Assembly: GCF_900129405.1 (NCBI RefSeq)
Contig: NZ_FQVQ01000007.1
Coordinates: 62,001 to 126,000 of the forward strand
Source of the DNA: Flavobacterium fontis
Lineage (GTDB): Bacteria > Bacteroidota > Bacteroidia > Flavobacteriales > Flavobacteriaceae
Length of the DNA: 64,000 bases
Direction of reading: 5' to 3'
Below the pieces are notes generated by a model. It searched no databases and was not told the origin of the DNA. It saw nothing but the letters and a program-made list of their open reading frames with translations. Position numbers and translations under genes: made by a program. This document shows, piece by piece, positions 36,823-45,221 of this stretch (positions are counted from its first letter, which is position 1; each line of letters begins with the position of its first letter).

Positions 36823-37821
36823 ATGCGCATTATACACATTGATAAACAGTCTGTTACACCCATTTATAAGCAAATAGTTGCTGCCGTAGAGGAGGCTATT
36901 GTGCGTAAAAAATGGCGCAAACACGATCGACTTCCTTCCGTTAACAAGGTTTGTTTAGAAAATGGAGTATCGCGTGATACCGTTTTGACGGCGTATGAGA
37001 TTTTAAAAAAACAGGGGGTGATTTACGCCCATTTGGGGAAAGGATATTTTGTAAAAAGTGAGGATCTCAGTTATACACAGCGTTATTTTTTATTATTTGA
37101 CGAACTGAATGCTTTTAAAGAGGATATTTATAATGCGTTTTTGGAAGCTTTGGAGAGTAAGGCACAGGTCGATATTTTTTTTCATCATTTTAATTTAGGT
37201 TTATTTCGTAAAATGATTGACGATGCGGTAGGAAGTTACTCCAAATACATTTTGATGCCCTCAAACATGGAAGGTGTTGAAGAGGTCATTGCGCAATTGC
37301 CTCGTCAGGATGTATTGATTTTAGACCAAACGCGTCCCAGTTTACAGCAATATCCGAGTATTTATCAAAATTTTGTTCGGGCTATGTATTCGGCGTTGAC
37401 CTTGGCTGCTTCACGATTGGAACCCTATACCCAATTGGTATTGTTGTTCCCAGGGCAAAAAGAACCTTTAGGCATGGTTACGGGTTTTGAGCAATTTTGT
37501 CGTGATTTTGGAAAGCCGTATACCATTCAATCCCATTTTGAGCTTTCGCAATTGGAACGAGGAACGGTGTTTGTGATCCCCGATGATCGGGATTTGGTTC
37601 GGGTGGTAGAAAAATCACAAGAATACGGATTGGAAATTGGTAGTGATGTGGGCATCATATCCTATAATGATACGCCATTAAAGAAAGTCGTAGCCCGCGG
37701 AATAACAACGATTTCAACCGATTTTACAGCGATGGGAAAACGTTTGGCATCGTGGGTGAACACGCAAGATTTTATACAGGAGGAGAATCCAAGTCGTTTG
37801 TTGCTGCGCCAATCCTTATAA
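36823..37821 (+). CDS. GntR-family regulator with sugar-binding-type sensor domain
   Basis: The 332-residue regulator has an N-terminal winged helix (residues 8-75: TPIYKQIVAAVEEAIVRKKWRKHDRLPSVNKVCLENGVSRDTVLTAYEILKKQGVIYAHLGKGYFV). The rest resembles a LacI-type periplasmic-binding fold (VLILDQTRPS, GTVFVIPDDRDLVRVVEKSQEYGLEIGSDVGIISYNDTPLKKVVARGITTISTDFTAMGKR). Such proteins in Bacteroidota control sugar operons. It is divergent from the galactan operon, with shared operator-like boxes, and probably senses galactose or a galacto-oligomer. Confidence 0.9.
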   Translation: MRIIHIDKQSVTPIYKQIVAAVEEAIVRKKWRKHDRLPSVNKVCLENGVSRDTVLTAYEILKKQGVIYAHLGKGYFVKSEDLSYTQRYFLLFDELNAFKEDIYNAFLEALESKAQVDIFFHHFNLGLFRKMIDDAVGSYSKYILMPSNMEGVEEVIAQLPRQDVLILDQTRPSLQQYPSIYQNFVRAMYSALTLAASRLEPYTQLVLLFPGQKEPLGMVTGFEQFCRDFGKPYTIQSHFELSQLERGTVFVIPDDRDLVRVVEKSQEYGLEIGSDVGIISYNDTPLKKVVARGITTISTDFTAMGKRLASWVNTQDFIQEENPSRLLLRQSL

Positions 37822-37888
37822 CTGATTTATATCATATTCTTTCGTTTGGGTATCGACTACCTTTAGGGATAAATAAATAGAAAGTCTT

Positions 37889-38308
37889 ATGAAAAATCAT
37901 GTGCCGGTCGCTACGATTATGACCAAAAATGTAATTAAACTCAACAGTACAGACGATCTTACCAAAGCAGAAGCGTTGTTCAAAAAGCATCACATTCGCC
38001 ATATTCCCGTGGTGCAAGGCAATACCATTGTTGGGATGTTGAGTCTCACCGATTTGTTGCGTATTTCTTTCGCCGATGCCGTTGACGAGGAAGCGATGGA
38101 GGTAGATACTACCGTCTACAATATGTTTTCGATTGAACAAGTGATGGCGCGTCATTTGGTTACGGTATCGCCTGAGACTACTATTCGAGAGGTTGCCGAA
38201 ATTTTAGCTTCCCGAGAGTTTCATGCTTTACCTGTTGTATTGGATGAATTATTGGTGGGTATTGTCACGACCACAGATTTGATCAAATACTTATTGGCAC
38301 AGTATTAA
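37889..38308 (+). CDS. CBS-domain pair protein
   Basis: This 139-residue protein consists of two CBS motifs: VATIMTKNVIKLNSTDDLTKAEALFKKHHIRHIPVVQGNTIVGMLSLTDLL, and VMARHLVTVSPETTIREVAEILASREFHALPVVLDELLVGIVTTTDLIKYLL. Such pairs bind adenine nucleotides and act as regulators, often as stand-alone proteins. The partner is unknown. It converges on rpe across a shared terminator. Confidence 0.9.
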   Translation: MKNHVPVATIMTKNVIKLNSTDDLTKAEALFKKHHIRHIPVVQGNTIVGMLSLTDLLRISFADAVDEEAMEVDTTVYNMFSIEQVMARHLVTVSPETTIREVAEILASREFHALPVVLDELLVGIVTTTDLIKYLLAQY

Positions 38309-38313
38309 AAAAA

Positions 38314-38335
38314 AAAGGCTCCCTAAGAAGCCTTT
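38314..38335 (-). terminator. Terminator between the CBS gene and rpe
   Basis: AAAGGCT (38314-38320) pairs with AGCCTTT (38329-38335) across an 8-base loop. The run of As at 38307-38316 becomes the T run on the minus strand, so the element is stronger for rpe, but it can work in both directions. Confidence 0.75.
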
Positions 38336-38338
38336 GTG

Positions 38339-38998
38339 TTATCGTGTAATTGATTTTAAATTTTGTATAGTTGCTATCGGGTTTTCCGCGCGGAAGACAA
38401 AACTGCCTGCCACCAAAACATCTGCACCGGTAGCCGCCAGTTGTTTTGCGTTTTGGTCGGTGACGCCACCGTCGATTTCGATTAAAGTAGCAGCGCCTCG
38501 CTCCGTAATCAATTGTTTTAAACGGATAATTTTATTGTAGGTATGTTCGATAAACGATTGTCCACCAAACCCTGGATTGACGCTCATCAAGCAGACCAAG
38601 TCTATATCTTGGATGATATCGTTTAACACTTCAATGGGGGTATGCGGATTTAAAGCCACTCCAGCTTGCATTCCCTCGGCTTTAATGGCTTGAAGGGTAC
38701 GGTGCAAATGGGTGCAAGCTTCGTAATGTACCGTGAGAACATCGGCGCCTAATTTTTTGAAGGTGGTGATGTAACGATCAGGATCGACAATCATTAAATG
38801 GACATCGATTGTTTTTTTAGCATGTTTTTGTATTGCTTCCAAAACTGGCATTCCAAACGAAATGTTGGGAACAAAAACGCCGTCCATAATATCAATATGG
38901 AACCAATCGGCTTCCGATTGATTAATCATTTCAATATCGCGTTGTAGATTGCCAAAATCAGCGGCCAAAACGGAAGGCGCAAGTAGGGTGTTTTTCAT
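38339..38998 (-). CDS. rpe: Ribulose-phosphate 3-epimerase
   Basis: Interconverts ribulose-5-phosphate and xylulose-5-phosphate. The 219-residue TIM barrel has APSVLAADFGNL, the metal-binding HIDIMDGVFVPN, DVHLMI, MSVNPGFGGQSF and EIDGGV, which holds the catalytic Asp. It lies downstream of the primary sigma factor gene, separated by the 60-bp repeat array. Confidence 0.97.
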   Translation of the reverse strand: MKNTLLAPSVLAADFGNLQRDIEMINQSEADWFHIDIMDGVFVPNISFGMPVLEAIQKHAKKTIDVHLMIVDPDRYITTFKKLGADVLTVHYEACTHLHRTLQAIKAEGMQAGVALNPHTPIEVLNDIIQDIDLVCLMSVNPGFGGQSFIEHTYNKIIRLKQLITERGAATLIEIDGGVTDQNAKQLAATGADVLVAGSFVFRAENPIATIQNLKSITR

Positions 38999-39101
38999 GA
39001 GAAAAGAGAATTTGTTGTGTTGTGCTGCAAAAGTAATTAATTAAGTTATGAATTATGAGTTATGAATTGTGAATTGATGGAATGCGAGATACAGGATATA
39101 A

Positions 39102-39449
39102 AAAAATAAAACTCCGGACTCGAGGTTGAAAACCGAACAGAGCGAAGCTAAACTCGAGCTGGAAGCGAACAGACCGGGTTTTGTTTGCCCTAAAAAAACA
39201 AAACTCCGGATACTCGAGCTGGAAGCGAACAGACCGGGTTTTGTTTGCCCTAAAAAAACAAAACTCCGGATACTCGAGCTGGAAGCGAACAGACCGGGTT
39301 TTGTTTGCCCTAAAAAAACAAAACTCCGGATACTCGAGCTGGAAGCGAACAGACCGGGTTTTGTTTGCCCTAAAAAAACAAAACTCCGGATACTCGAGCT
39401 GGAAGCGAACAGACCGGGTTTTGTTTGCCCTAAAAAAACAAAACTCCGG
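39102..39449. repeat. 60-bp tandem repeat array between rpoD and rpe
   Basis: Five nearly complete, identical 60-bp units run from 39152 to 39449, and a degenerate sixth unit precedes them (39102-39142, sharing AAACTCCGG, CTCGAG and CCGAACAGA). On the minus strand each unit carries CCGG-AGTTTTGTTTTTTT, the same stem and T tract as the terminator at 39441-39465. AAACAAAAC-T-CCGG can pair with CCGGGTTTTGTTT within a unit, or GGTTTTGTTT with AAACAAAAC across a short loop, so two folds compete. The unit length divides by three, so long frames on both strands are trivial. The array looks like a multiplied terminator. Confidence 0.9.
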
Positions 39450-39465
39450 TAATCAGCCGGAGTTT
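39441..39465 (-). terminator. Terminator of the primary sigma factor gene
   Basis: AAACTCCGG (39441-39449) pairs with CCGGAGTTT (39457-39465) over a 7-base loop. On the minus strand the stem is followed by TTTTGTTTTTTT. It lies 113 bases after the sigma gene stop and forms the end of the repeat array. Confidence 0.8.
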
Positions 39466-39577
39466 CAATCATCAATCAAAAAACGAACAGTCGTGGACTG
39501 TTGTTGCTTTCAAGTTTCAAGTTTAAGGTTTCAAGTTATTATGAGTAACGTGAAACTTTAAACATGAAACAAATATA

Positions 39578-40441
39578 TTATCCTAAATACGTTTTTAAAA
39601 TTTTGCTTCGTGACGTATGTTTCAATCGTCGGATGGCTTTTTCTTTGATCTGACGCACACGTTCACGGGTCAAGTCGAAAGTTTCTCCAATTTCTTCCAA
39701 TGTCATCGGGTGTTGATCGCCCAAGCCAAAATACAAACGAACGACGTCAGCTTCTCTTGGCGTTAAAGTTTCTAGTGAACGCTCGATTTCGATGCGCAAC
39801 GATTCGTGAATCAATTCACGATCAGGATTCGGAGATTCCCCTGAACGCAATACATCGTATAAGTTAGAATCTTCCCCTTCCACCAAAGGAGCATCCATTG
39901 ATAAGTGACGTCCCGAGTTTTTCATCGACTCTTTCACGTCATTAACGGTCATGTCTAATTCCTTAGCGATTTCCTCAGCTGAAGGCGGACGCTCGTTGGA
40001 TTGCTCCAACAAAGCGTACATTTTATTGATTTTATTAATCGAACCAATTTTATTCAAAGGCAAACGAACGATACGCGATTGCTCAGCCAACGCTTGAAGA
40101 ATCGATTGACGAATCCACCAAACCGCATACGAAATGAATTTAAAACCACGCGTTTCGTCAAAACGTTGTGCCGCTTTAATCAATCCCAAATTCCCTTCGT
40201 TGATTAAGTCAGGAAGTGTAAGACCTTGGTTTTGGTATTGTTTGGCTACGGATACAACGAAACGTAAATTGGCTTTGGTTAATTTCTCCAAAGCGCGTTG
40301 GTCCCCGGCTTTGATACGCTGGGCCAATTCCACCTCTTCGTCGGCAGTAATTAAATCGACTTTACCGATTTCTTGTAGGTATTTGTCTAAGGAAGCAGTT
40401 TCACGATTGGTTACCTGCTTGGTGATTTTGAGCTGTCTCAT
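39578..40441 (-). CDS. rpoD: Primary sigma factor RpoD/SigA, short form
   Basis: The main sigma-70 factor of the cell. With 287 residues it lacks region 1.1 and the large non-conserved insert of E. coli RpoD, as usual in Bacteroidota. Visible parts: region 1.2 ([29 protein letters not shown]), region 2 ([58 protein letters not shown]), region 3 ([13 protein letters not shown]) and region 4 ([44 protein letters not shown]). It should recognise TTTG/TAnnTTTG promoters. Confidence 0.97.
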   Translation of the reverse strand: MRQLKITKQVTNRETASLDKYLQEIGKVDLITADEEVELAQRIKAGDQRALEKLTKANLRFVVSVAKQYQNQGLTLPDLINEGNLGLIKAAQRFDETRGFKFISYAVWWIRQSILQALAEQSRIVRLPLNKIGSINKINKMYALLEQSNERPPSAEEIAKELDMTVNDVKESMKNSGRHLSMDAPLVEGEDSNLYDVLRSGESPNPDRELIHESLRIEIERSLETLTPREADVVRLYFGLGDQHPMTLEEIGETFDLTRERVRQIKEKAIRRLKHTSRSKILKTYLG

Positions 40442-40526
40442 TACGTTTTCTCCTTAATTAAATTCAAGTGTTCAGGTGTTTTTACGTAATGCGCTTCCAA
40501 AAAGTTACATAAAAATTACCTTTTTT

Positions 40527-41474
40527 TTAAAAATAGTAATTAAAACCGAGTTGCGTGGTGAGAGCGCCACTGAAACAATTAATGACCGTGCTCTTGGCGT
40601 ATACAGTATTATGTGCCGTATTTGTGAATTGAAAAGTAGGAGCTTCTGCACCTCCCCAAGTTGTAGTATAGGTTTCAAAACAATACGGTGCAATATGACG
40701 AGCGTTAACTCGATTAATTGCATTACCTGAAAGATGATATACCATTCCGAGGATTTTACGACCAAAAGTTCTTTCTAAGGCTCTATAAAATGGACTTTTC
40801 AGTGTTGCATAGGTGTAGTTGTCTACTTGTACGACTACCCAAATGCCATTATCATTTAAAATGTACTTTGTTTCTGTTATGGGATTATGGTTGGCGTCAA
40901 AGGCAATCAAAACCCGTTGCCATTCCAAGTTAATGGGGTCATAATGTTCATAGAACGTGCGATCTCCATTTTGAATGACCATTTTAGAATGCAATACAGG
41001 GCTGTAGGTTGTACCGCCATTAACACTTCGTTCCCAATCCGAATAAATAGTGTCTTGTACGGTGTAGAAAGTATGCTTGTTGATAGAACCCACCACTCCA
41101 GTATTGGAAATGGATTCTGTTCGGAATTCTGACAAATCATCACCATTATAAGTGTAGTAAGATTTTGAAGTAAGAACGTTATTTTGTCGGCGTTCTATTT
41201 GTGCAATCTTACCATTATTGTAGAGGTATGTGCTTGTTCCTATGTTGGAATTCGAAGTAAATCTTCGTTCCACTTCAATGATACGCTCTTGACTGTCTAA
41301 GATGTATGTCGTCGAATCACTAAGGGTAAAAGGTGAAGTTGTAGTGTTGAAATTGTTTTCGACTATTTTCGTCACTGTAGTGGTTGAGGTTGCGGCTATG
41401 TCCTCTGATTCAGAACAAGCTACTAGGGTGCAAAGAAACAGGCTGCTGAACATTAGTAGAATATTCTTTTTCAT
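40527..41474 (-). CDS. Uncharacterised lipoprotein with YD-like repeats
   Basis: The 315-residue protein has a lipobox (LVAC, Cys20) and an acidic start of the mature part (SESEDIAAT). The body has many short Tyr/Asn/Asp-rich beta motifs (TYILDSQERIIEVERRF, STYLYNNGKIAQIERR, YYTYNGDDLSEFRTE) reminiscent of degenerate YD repeats. No enzymatic motif is seen. The gene at 62324-63121 encodes a protein of the same general kind. Function unknown. Confidence 0.65.
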   Translation of the reverse strand: MKKNILLMFSSLFLCTLVACSESEDIAATSTTTVTKIVENNFNTTTSPFTLSDSTTYILDSQERIIEVERRFTSNSNIGTSTYLYNNGKIAQIERRQNNVLTSKSYYTYNGDDLSEFRTESISNTGVVGSINKHTFYTVQDTIYSDWERSVNGGTTYSPVLHSKMVIQNGDRTFYEHYDPINLEWQRVLIAFDANHNPITETKYILNDNGIWVVVQVDNYTYATLKSPFYRALERTFGRKILGMVYHLSGNAINRVNARHIAPYCFETYTTTWGGAEAPTFQFTNTAHNTVYAKSTVINCFSGALTTQLGFNYYF

Positions 41475-41521
41475 TTTTATTCTTTTTTATTCTTTTTTAA
41501 GGGTTAGTAATGCAATTCAGT

Positions 41522-42838
41522 TTAGAATGGCAATTGATAGGTGATTCCAGTACGAATAGAGAACCAATAGTTCATGGCTCTAGTTCGTTCCACATTAGTC
41601 AAAAAGTGGTATTGAAAAGCGGGAACGATTTCCAACCGCCAATTCTTTTTCCATACATACTGTAAGTGTACTTTTGCATTGGCCGACATACTGTTACGCG
41701 TGTCGGTAAACACATTTCCGATATAGAAAGATTCTCCGTTGGCATGGGTACTGCTAAGACTGTTTTGCGTTTGAACCAAATAACTGAAGCCTGCACTTAC
41801 CGCCATGTTCCATTTGTTTTGCGACCATTGATAGTATCCCTCCATGGGAACTTCCCAATAGGTAACGTCGCGCAGCAGTTGAATGGATTCCATACCTGCA
41901 AATTGATTGTTGAGGTCATTTTGATTTAACGACGATTCTACATGATCAAAATTGAAAAGTAAGTTTTGATTGGTAAATGTAAGGCGTTGTCTAGCTTGCA
42001 TTTTTCCGATTCCCAATTGCATCCCCCAATTTTCATTCATCATCCATCGAAATTGAACGCCATAGGTTAGTGTAATTTCACTCACTTTCTTCTTTGTATC
42101 TTGATTTACCACTATTTGATCGGTGCCTGTATCGTTCAAAAGTAGGGGTCCGGCATATGGCATAATCCAAAACGTATTCTTTCCTTTTTCCTCTTGTTCG
42201 TCACTAGCCGTTTCCAGTTTTTTCTTCTGTTTACGCCCATTTTTTTTCACCTTACCCGCTTCCCAACAAAGGGAATCTATTTCTTCTCGGAGTAAGGTGC
42301 CGTCTACGTTGGTCATTGACACTAGAATGCTATTTTGTGTGGTATTGATGGTGGGTTGTGGTTCTACTTTGTCTGCTTTGGTATCAAATGCTGATAATCG
42401 GCGTTCAAAGGATTCTTTAGGTGCATGAGGGTTATCTTTCGTCTCGGTATTCAATTTTTCAGGCTTGCTGATTTGGAAATCAGTCTCTACAATAGTAGCC
42501 TTTGCTGGTGAAGAAGCTTTTTTCGCCAAAATAGCTGCTGAAGATTTATCGCTGTTGGGTTCTACCGCGACTTTTGTGCTTTTTTGTATCGAATTCGCTT
42601 GAGGAATGTTGTTTTTCTGTTGAGGCAAAAAGGGAAGGTTACGGTTCCAGGTATAGGTTCCCAAACCCACAATAATGAGTAATCCTCCAAGCCAAAACCA
42701 GATTATAAAGCGTCTTTTCTTTTCCTTTTTAGGCAAATGCGGCTCAATCGCCTGCCAACTATCTTCTGGCATTGAAAAATCCATATTGTTTAGTTGCGCA
42801 TTGAAAAAATCACCGATATTTTGGGGTTTATGTTCCAT
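41522..42838 (-). CDS. Fused anti-sigma-type and beta-barrel membrane protein
   Basis: With the ATG at 42838 the 438-residue protein starts with a cytoplasmic part (MEHKPQNIGDFFNAQLNNMDFSMPEDSWQAIEPHLPKKEKKRR) and a membrane helix (about 43-64). A long disordered Lys/Ser/Asn-rich linker (65-215) follows, and then a C-terminal region with beta-strand alternation ending in SIRTGITYQLPF, as in outer-membrane barrels. The polypeptide would span both membranes. It overlaps the ECF sigma gene by 11 bases and is probably its regulator. An in-frame ATG at 42868 lies inside the sigma gene and is less likely. Confidence 0.75.
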   Translation of the reverse strand: MEHKPQNIGDFFNAQLNNMDFSMPEDSWQAIEPHLPKKEKKRRFIIWFWLGGLLIIVGLGTYTWNRNLPFLPQQKNNIPQANSIQKSTKVAVEPNSDKSSAAILAKKASSPAKATIVETDFQISKPEKLNTETKDNPHAPKESFERRLSAFDTKADKVEPQPTINTTQNSILVSMTNVDGTLLREEIDSLCWEAGKVKKNGRKQKKKLETASDEQEEKGKNTFWIMPYAGPLLLNDTGTDQIVVNQDTKKKVSEITLTYGVQFRWMMNENWGMQLGIGKMQARQRLTFTNQNLLFNFDHVESSLNQNDLNNQFAGMESIQLLRDVTYWEVPMEGYYQWSQNKWNMAVSAGFSYLVQTQNSLSSTHANGESFYIGNVFTDTRNSMSANAKVHLQYVWKKNWRLEIVPAFQYHFLTNVERTRAMNYWFSIRTGITYQLPF

Positions 42839-43376
42839 GATTTTTATGGTGTAGTGAAAATTGTTCAATTTTACTTTTCAAAAGTTGTTTTGCCCGCGAC
42901 AAATTAGAGCGCGATGTTCCCTCGCTTATTTGCAAAAGGGAACCAATTTCAGCATGCGAATAGTGTTCCATCTCATATAGCGAAAACACGAGTCGATACT
43001 GATCGGGTAACTCCTGTATCATACGGATTAATGCTTCCATTGGAAACGTTTCAGGGTCCTCAATTTCGGGTTCTTCTGTGAGCCAAACTGCGGGAACATC
43101 TTCTGTAACCGTCTTTATCTCTGCCCGGTACCGATCGATAGCATGGTTAATAACGATGCGTTTCATCCATCCTTCAAACGAACCTTTTCCTCGGTATTGG
43201 TGAATTTTATGATAAATGGTGATAAAACTATCTTGCGTATTGTCTTGTGCATCAGCAAACGAACGGCAGTATTTTAAACTCAAATGGAACAGCGTCTTCG
43301 AGTATATTTCGAAAAGTCTTTTTTGTGCATTTGGGTTGTAGTTTTTACACCCATGGATGATTTGGTTTAAATCCAA
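42828..43376 (-). CDS. ECF-type RNA polymerase sigma factor
   Basis: The 182-residue extracytoplasmic-function sigma factor has region 2 (NAQKRLFEIYSKTLFHLSLKYCRSFADAQDNTQDSFITIYHKIHQYRGKGSFEGWMKRIVINHAIDRYR) and region 4 (LPDQYRLVFSLYEMEHYSHAEIGSLLQISEGTSRSNLSRAKQLLKSKI). It overlaps the membrane partner gene downstream, which is the usual sigma/anti-sigma pairing. The signal that activates it is unknown. Confidence 0.95.
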   Translation of the reverse strand: MDLNQIIHGCKNYNPNAQKRLFEIYSKTLFHLSLKYCRSFADAQDNTQDSFITIYHKIHQYRGKGSFEGWMKRIVINHAIDRYRAEIKTVTEDVPAVWLTEEPEIEDPETFPMEALIRMIQELPDQYRLVFSLYEMEHYSHAEIGSLLQISEGTSRSNLSRAKQLLKSKIEQFSLHHKNHGT

Positions 43377-43433
43377 GGTAAAAGGGTTGTTTATAGCAAG
43401 ACGGACAAAAAGTGAAAACGTTGCGTGTTCATT

Positions 43434-44378
43434 TTACTCTTGTATTGACTCTTTTATTTTTTGGTGGTAAAATTGAATGCGCTGTTTCTTTTTGGCAAAA
43501 AACTGGAGGCGGTCTTTCGGGCCTGCGGTATTCAAACATTTGGCATTTTGCAATAGACGTTGAAAATAGGTTTTGGCTTCTATCAAGGTTTGCTCATCTT
43601 CGGTTACCAAATAACTTATCATTGTGTAGGGAACAAATAATTTTCGCAAACGCTCGTTTTCCACCAAAACATTATTGTTCATCAACAAAAGTTCGTGGTA
43701 GTATAAAAAGTAAGTTGATTCTTCATTTAATTTTCGTTCAATGTCCTGCACCAATTGCAACAAATCGGCTAACAAAAGTAAAGCCTCATTTGCCTGCAAC
43801 AATCCCGATTCGTAGTAATAATCAATTTGGAAAAGAGTGCTATTCAACGTAGAGTCATTCCATAATTCATGTACAGTAGCTTTGGCATAAATTTGTTGCA
43901 AATGCTGCGCTTGTTCGGCAACAGATGCAGTAAGGTAAAATTGATGAAATGCTTTGCTCTCCTCCGGTTTTGCCAACAAATTCAGCCAAACATACCATTT
44001 GAATTTGGTCAAAAGATTACCCCCAAGCGTATAAAATAAGGGGATGTCTTTGGCCGAATAGTAAAATGTACCTTGCGGTTGAAACGCTTGTAAATCGGAT
44101 ACCGCTTGTTGAATATATGAGGCTAACTCTGTTTGCGAAGTGACACTCACCGATTTTTTACAATGCAAAAGTCCCGACTTCGAGTGGAGTTGGTCCAAGG
44201 GAATACTAAAATATTGACTCAATGTCAGCGCTTCTTCCAGTGTTAATTTACTTTTTCCGCTAATTCTTCGGTGGGCCGCATCATAACTAATGGCCAATAT
44301 TTCGGATAATACATCGTGTAAGGAGCGGTCTCCAATTTTTTTTCGAATGCTCTGTAGCAAAAGGTCTTGTCTATTCAT
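43434..44378 (-). CDS. Helix-turn-helix regulator, BetR-like N-terminus
   Basis: With the ATG at 44378 (MNRQDLLLQSIRKKIGD) the product has 314 residues. The first 70 form a phage-repressor-like helix-turn-helix (SLHDVLSEILAISYDAAHRRISGKSKLTLEEALTLSQYFSIPLDQL), similar to the BetR N-terminal domain. The remaining 240 residues are almost all alpha-helical and aromatic-rich, without a known ligand-binding motif (FYYSAKDIPLFYTLGGNLLTKFKWYVWLNLL). Proteins of this layout are common in Bacteroidota but uncharacterised. It stands alone, 57 bases upstream of the ECF gene start on the same strand's 3' side. Confidence 0.72.
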   Translation of the reverse strand: MNRQDLLLQSIRKKIGDRSLHDVLSEILAISYDAAHRRISGKSKLTLEEALTLSQYFSIPLDQLHSKSGLLHCKKSVSVTSQTELASYIQQAVSDLQAFQPQGTFYYSAKDIPLFYTLGGNLLTKFKWYVWLNLLAKPEESKAFHQFYLTASVAEQAQHLQQIYAKATVHELWNDSTLNSTLFQIDYYYESGLLQANEALLLLADLLQLVQDIERKLNEESTYFLYYHELLLMNNNVLVENERLRKLFVPYTMISYLVTEDEQTLIEAKTYFQRLLQNAKCLNTAGPKDRLQFFAKKKQRIQFYHQKIKESIQE

Positions 44379-44485
44379 TTGTGAAAAACGCAAATATTTA
44401 TTTCAAATATACGGATAAACACAAATGTATTAGCGATAATCGCAATTAATTTTGAACTGTGAATTCCACGCAATAGCACTATGAG

Positions 44486-44620
44486 ATGCAAAAAAAAGCA
44501 CTTTGGATTTTGTCTTGGATCTATCGAAAAGGAGTCGAATGGTATGAACCCGAAAGCCTTTTACGAAAGCAATTGAAGTACCTGTTGTTGCAATTAATGA
44601 ATTATCTAAAAAACAAATAA
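44486..44620 (+). CDS. Possible 44-residue small protein
   Basis: An open frame starts at ATG 44486 and ends at TAA 44618-44620, one base before the start of the phosphatidyltransferase gene. The product is basic and hydrophobic (starts MQKKALWILSWIYRKGV, ends LMNYLKNK). The tight junction suggests a translational leader or a small membrane-associated protein, but the upstream ribosome site is weak. It may be chance; the gap 44379-44485 otherwise holds only AT-rich promoter-like sequence. Confidence 0.3.
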   Translation: MQKKALWILSWIYRKGVEWYEPESLLRKQLKYLLLQLMNYLKNK

Positions 44621-44621
44621 T

Positions 44622-45221
44622 ATGAAAAAGATTCCTTTACTTCTTATCCTGTTTCGATTGTTGTTAGGCCCATTGGCCATCACACTTGTTGTGCTGGACG
44701 TTACTCAAGTTCGGCCTATTTTGTTGGTGCTTATGAGTCTCGGATTTGTGAGCGATATTCTCGACGGTATCATCGCCCGTAAAACAGGTGTGGCTACCGC
44801 CAAATTACGTCGCATGGACAGTCAAACCGATATGGTATTTTGGGTTTGTATCGGCATTTGTGCTTGGTGGTTGAATCCAGCATTAATCGCTCAAAATCGA
44901 TTGGCCGTTCTCACCGTTTTGGGTATGGAAGCCTTAACCTACGTATTTAGTTTTCTCAAATTTGGGCGCGAAACCTGTACCCATGCCTTTTTATCCAAAC
45001 TTTGGGGCATTACACTTTTGAGTGCTTTTGTTTCCCTCATTGGCTTTGCGCATACGGGTTGGCCATTTGCTTTAGCTGTTATTTTTGGCGTGATAAGTCA
45101 TTTGGATGTATATCTCATCATCTGGATTCTTCCGCAATGGACCCATGATGTTCCCAGCGCCTATCATGCGTATTTGATTCGAAAAGGAATTCCGTTCAAA
45201 AAACACCGCCTTTTAAATTAA
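44622..45221 (+). CDS. CDP-alcohol phosphatidyltransferase family protein
   Basis: This 199-residue inner-membrane enzyme has about six helices. It should transfer a phosphatidyl group from CDP-diacylglycerol to a small alcohol. The signature region SDILDGIIARKTGVATAKLRRMDSQTD keeps all four Asp residues, but the conserved Gly of DG-x2-AR-x8-G-x3-D-x3-D is a Leu. The acceptor alcohol cannot be told. The last 4 bases overlap the convergent DUF2339 gene. Confidence 0.8.
   Translation: MKKIPLLLILFRLLLGPLAITLVVLDVTQVRPILLVLMSLGFVSDILDGIIARKTGVATAKLRRMDSQTDMVFWVCIGICAWWLNPALIAQNRLAVLTVLGMEALTYVFSFLKFGRETCTHAFLSKLWGITLLSAFVSLIGFAHTGWPFALAVIFGVISHLDVYLIIWILPQWTHDVPSAYHAYLIRKGIPFKKHRLLN

Noticed and set aside
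39053..39561. Three long reading frames (108-140 codons) across the 60-bp array
   Set aside because: The unit length is a multiple of three, so any stop-free unit stays open in a row; the products are simple repeats on both strands with no start signals.
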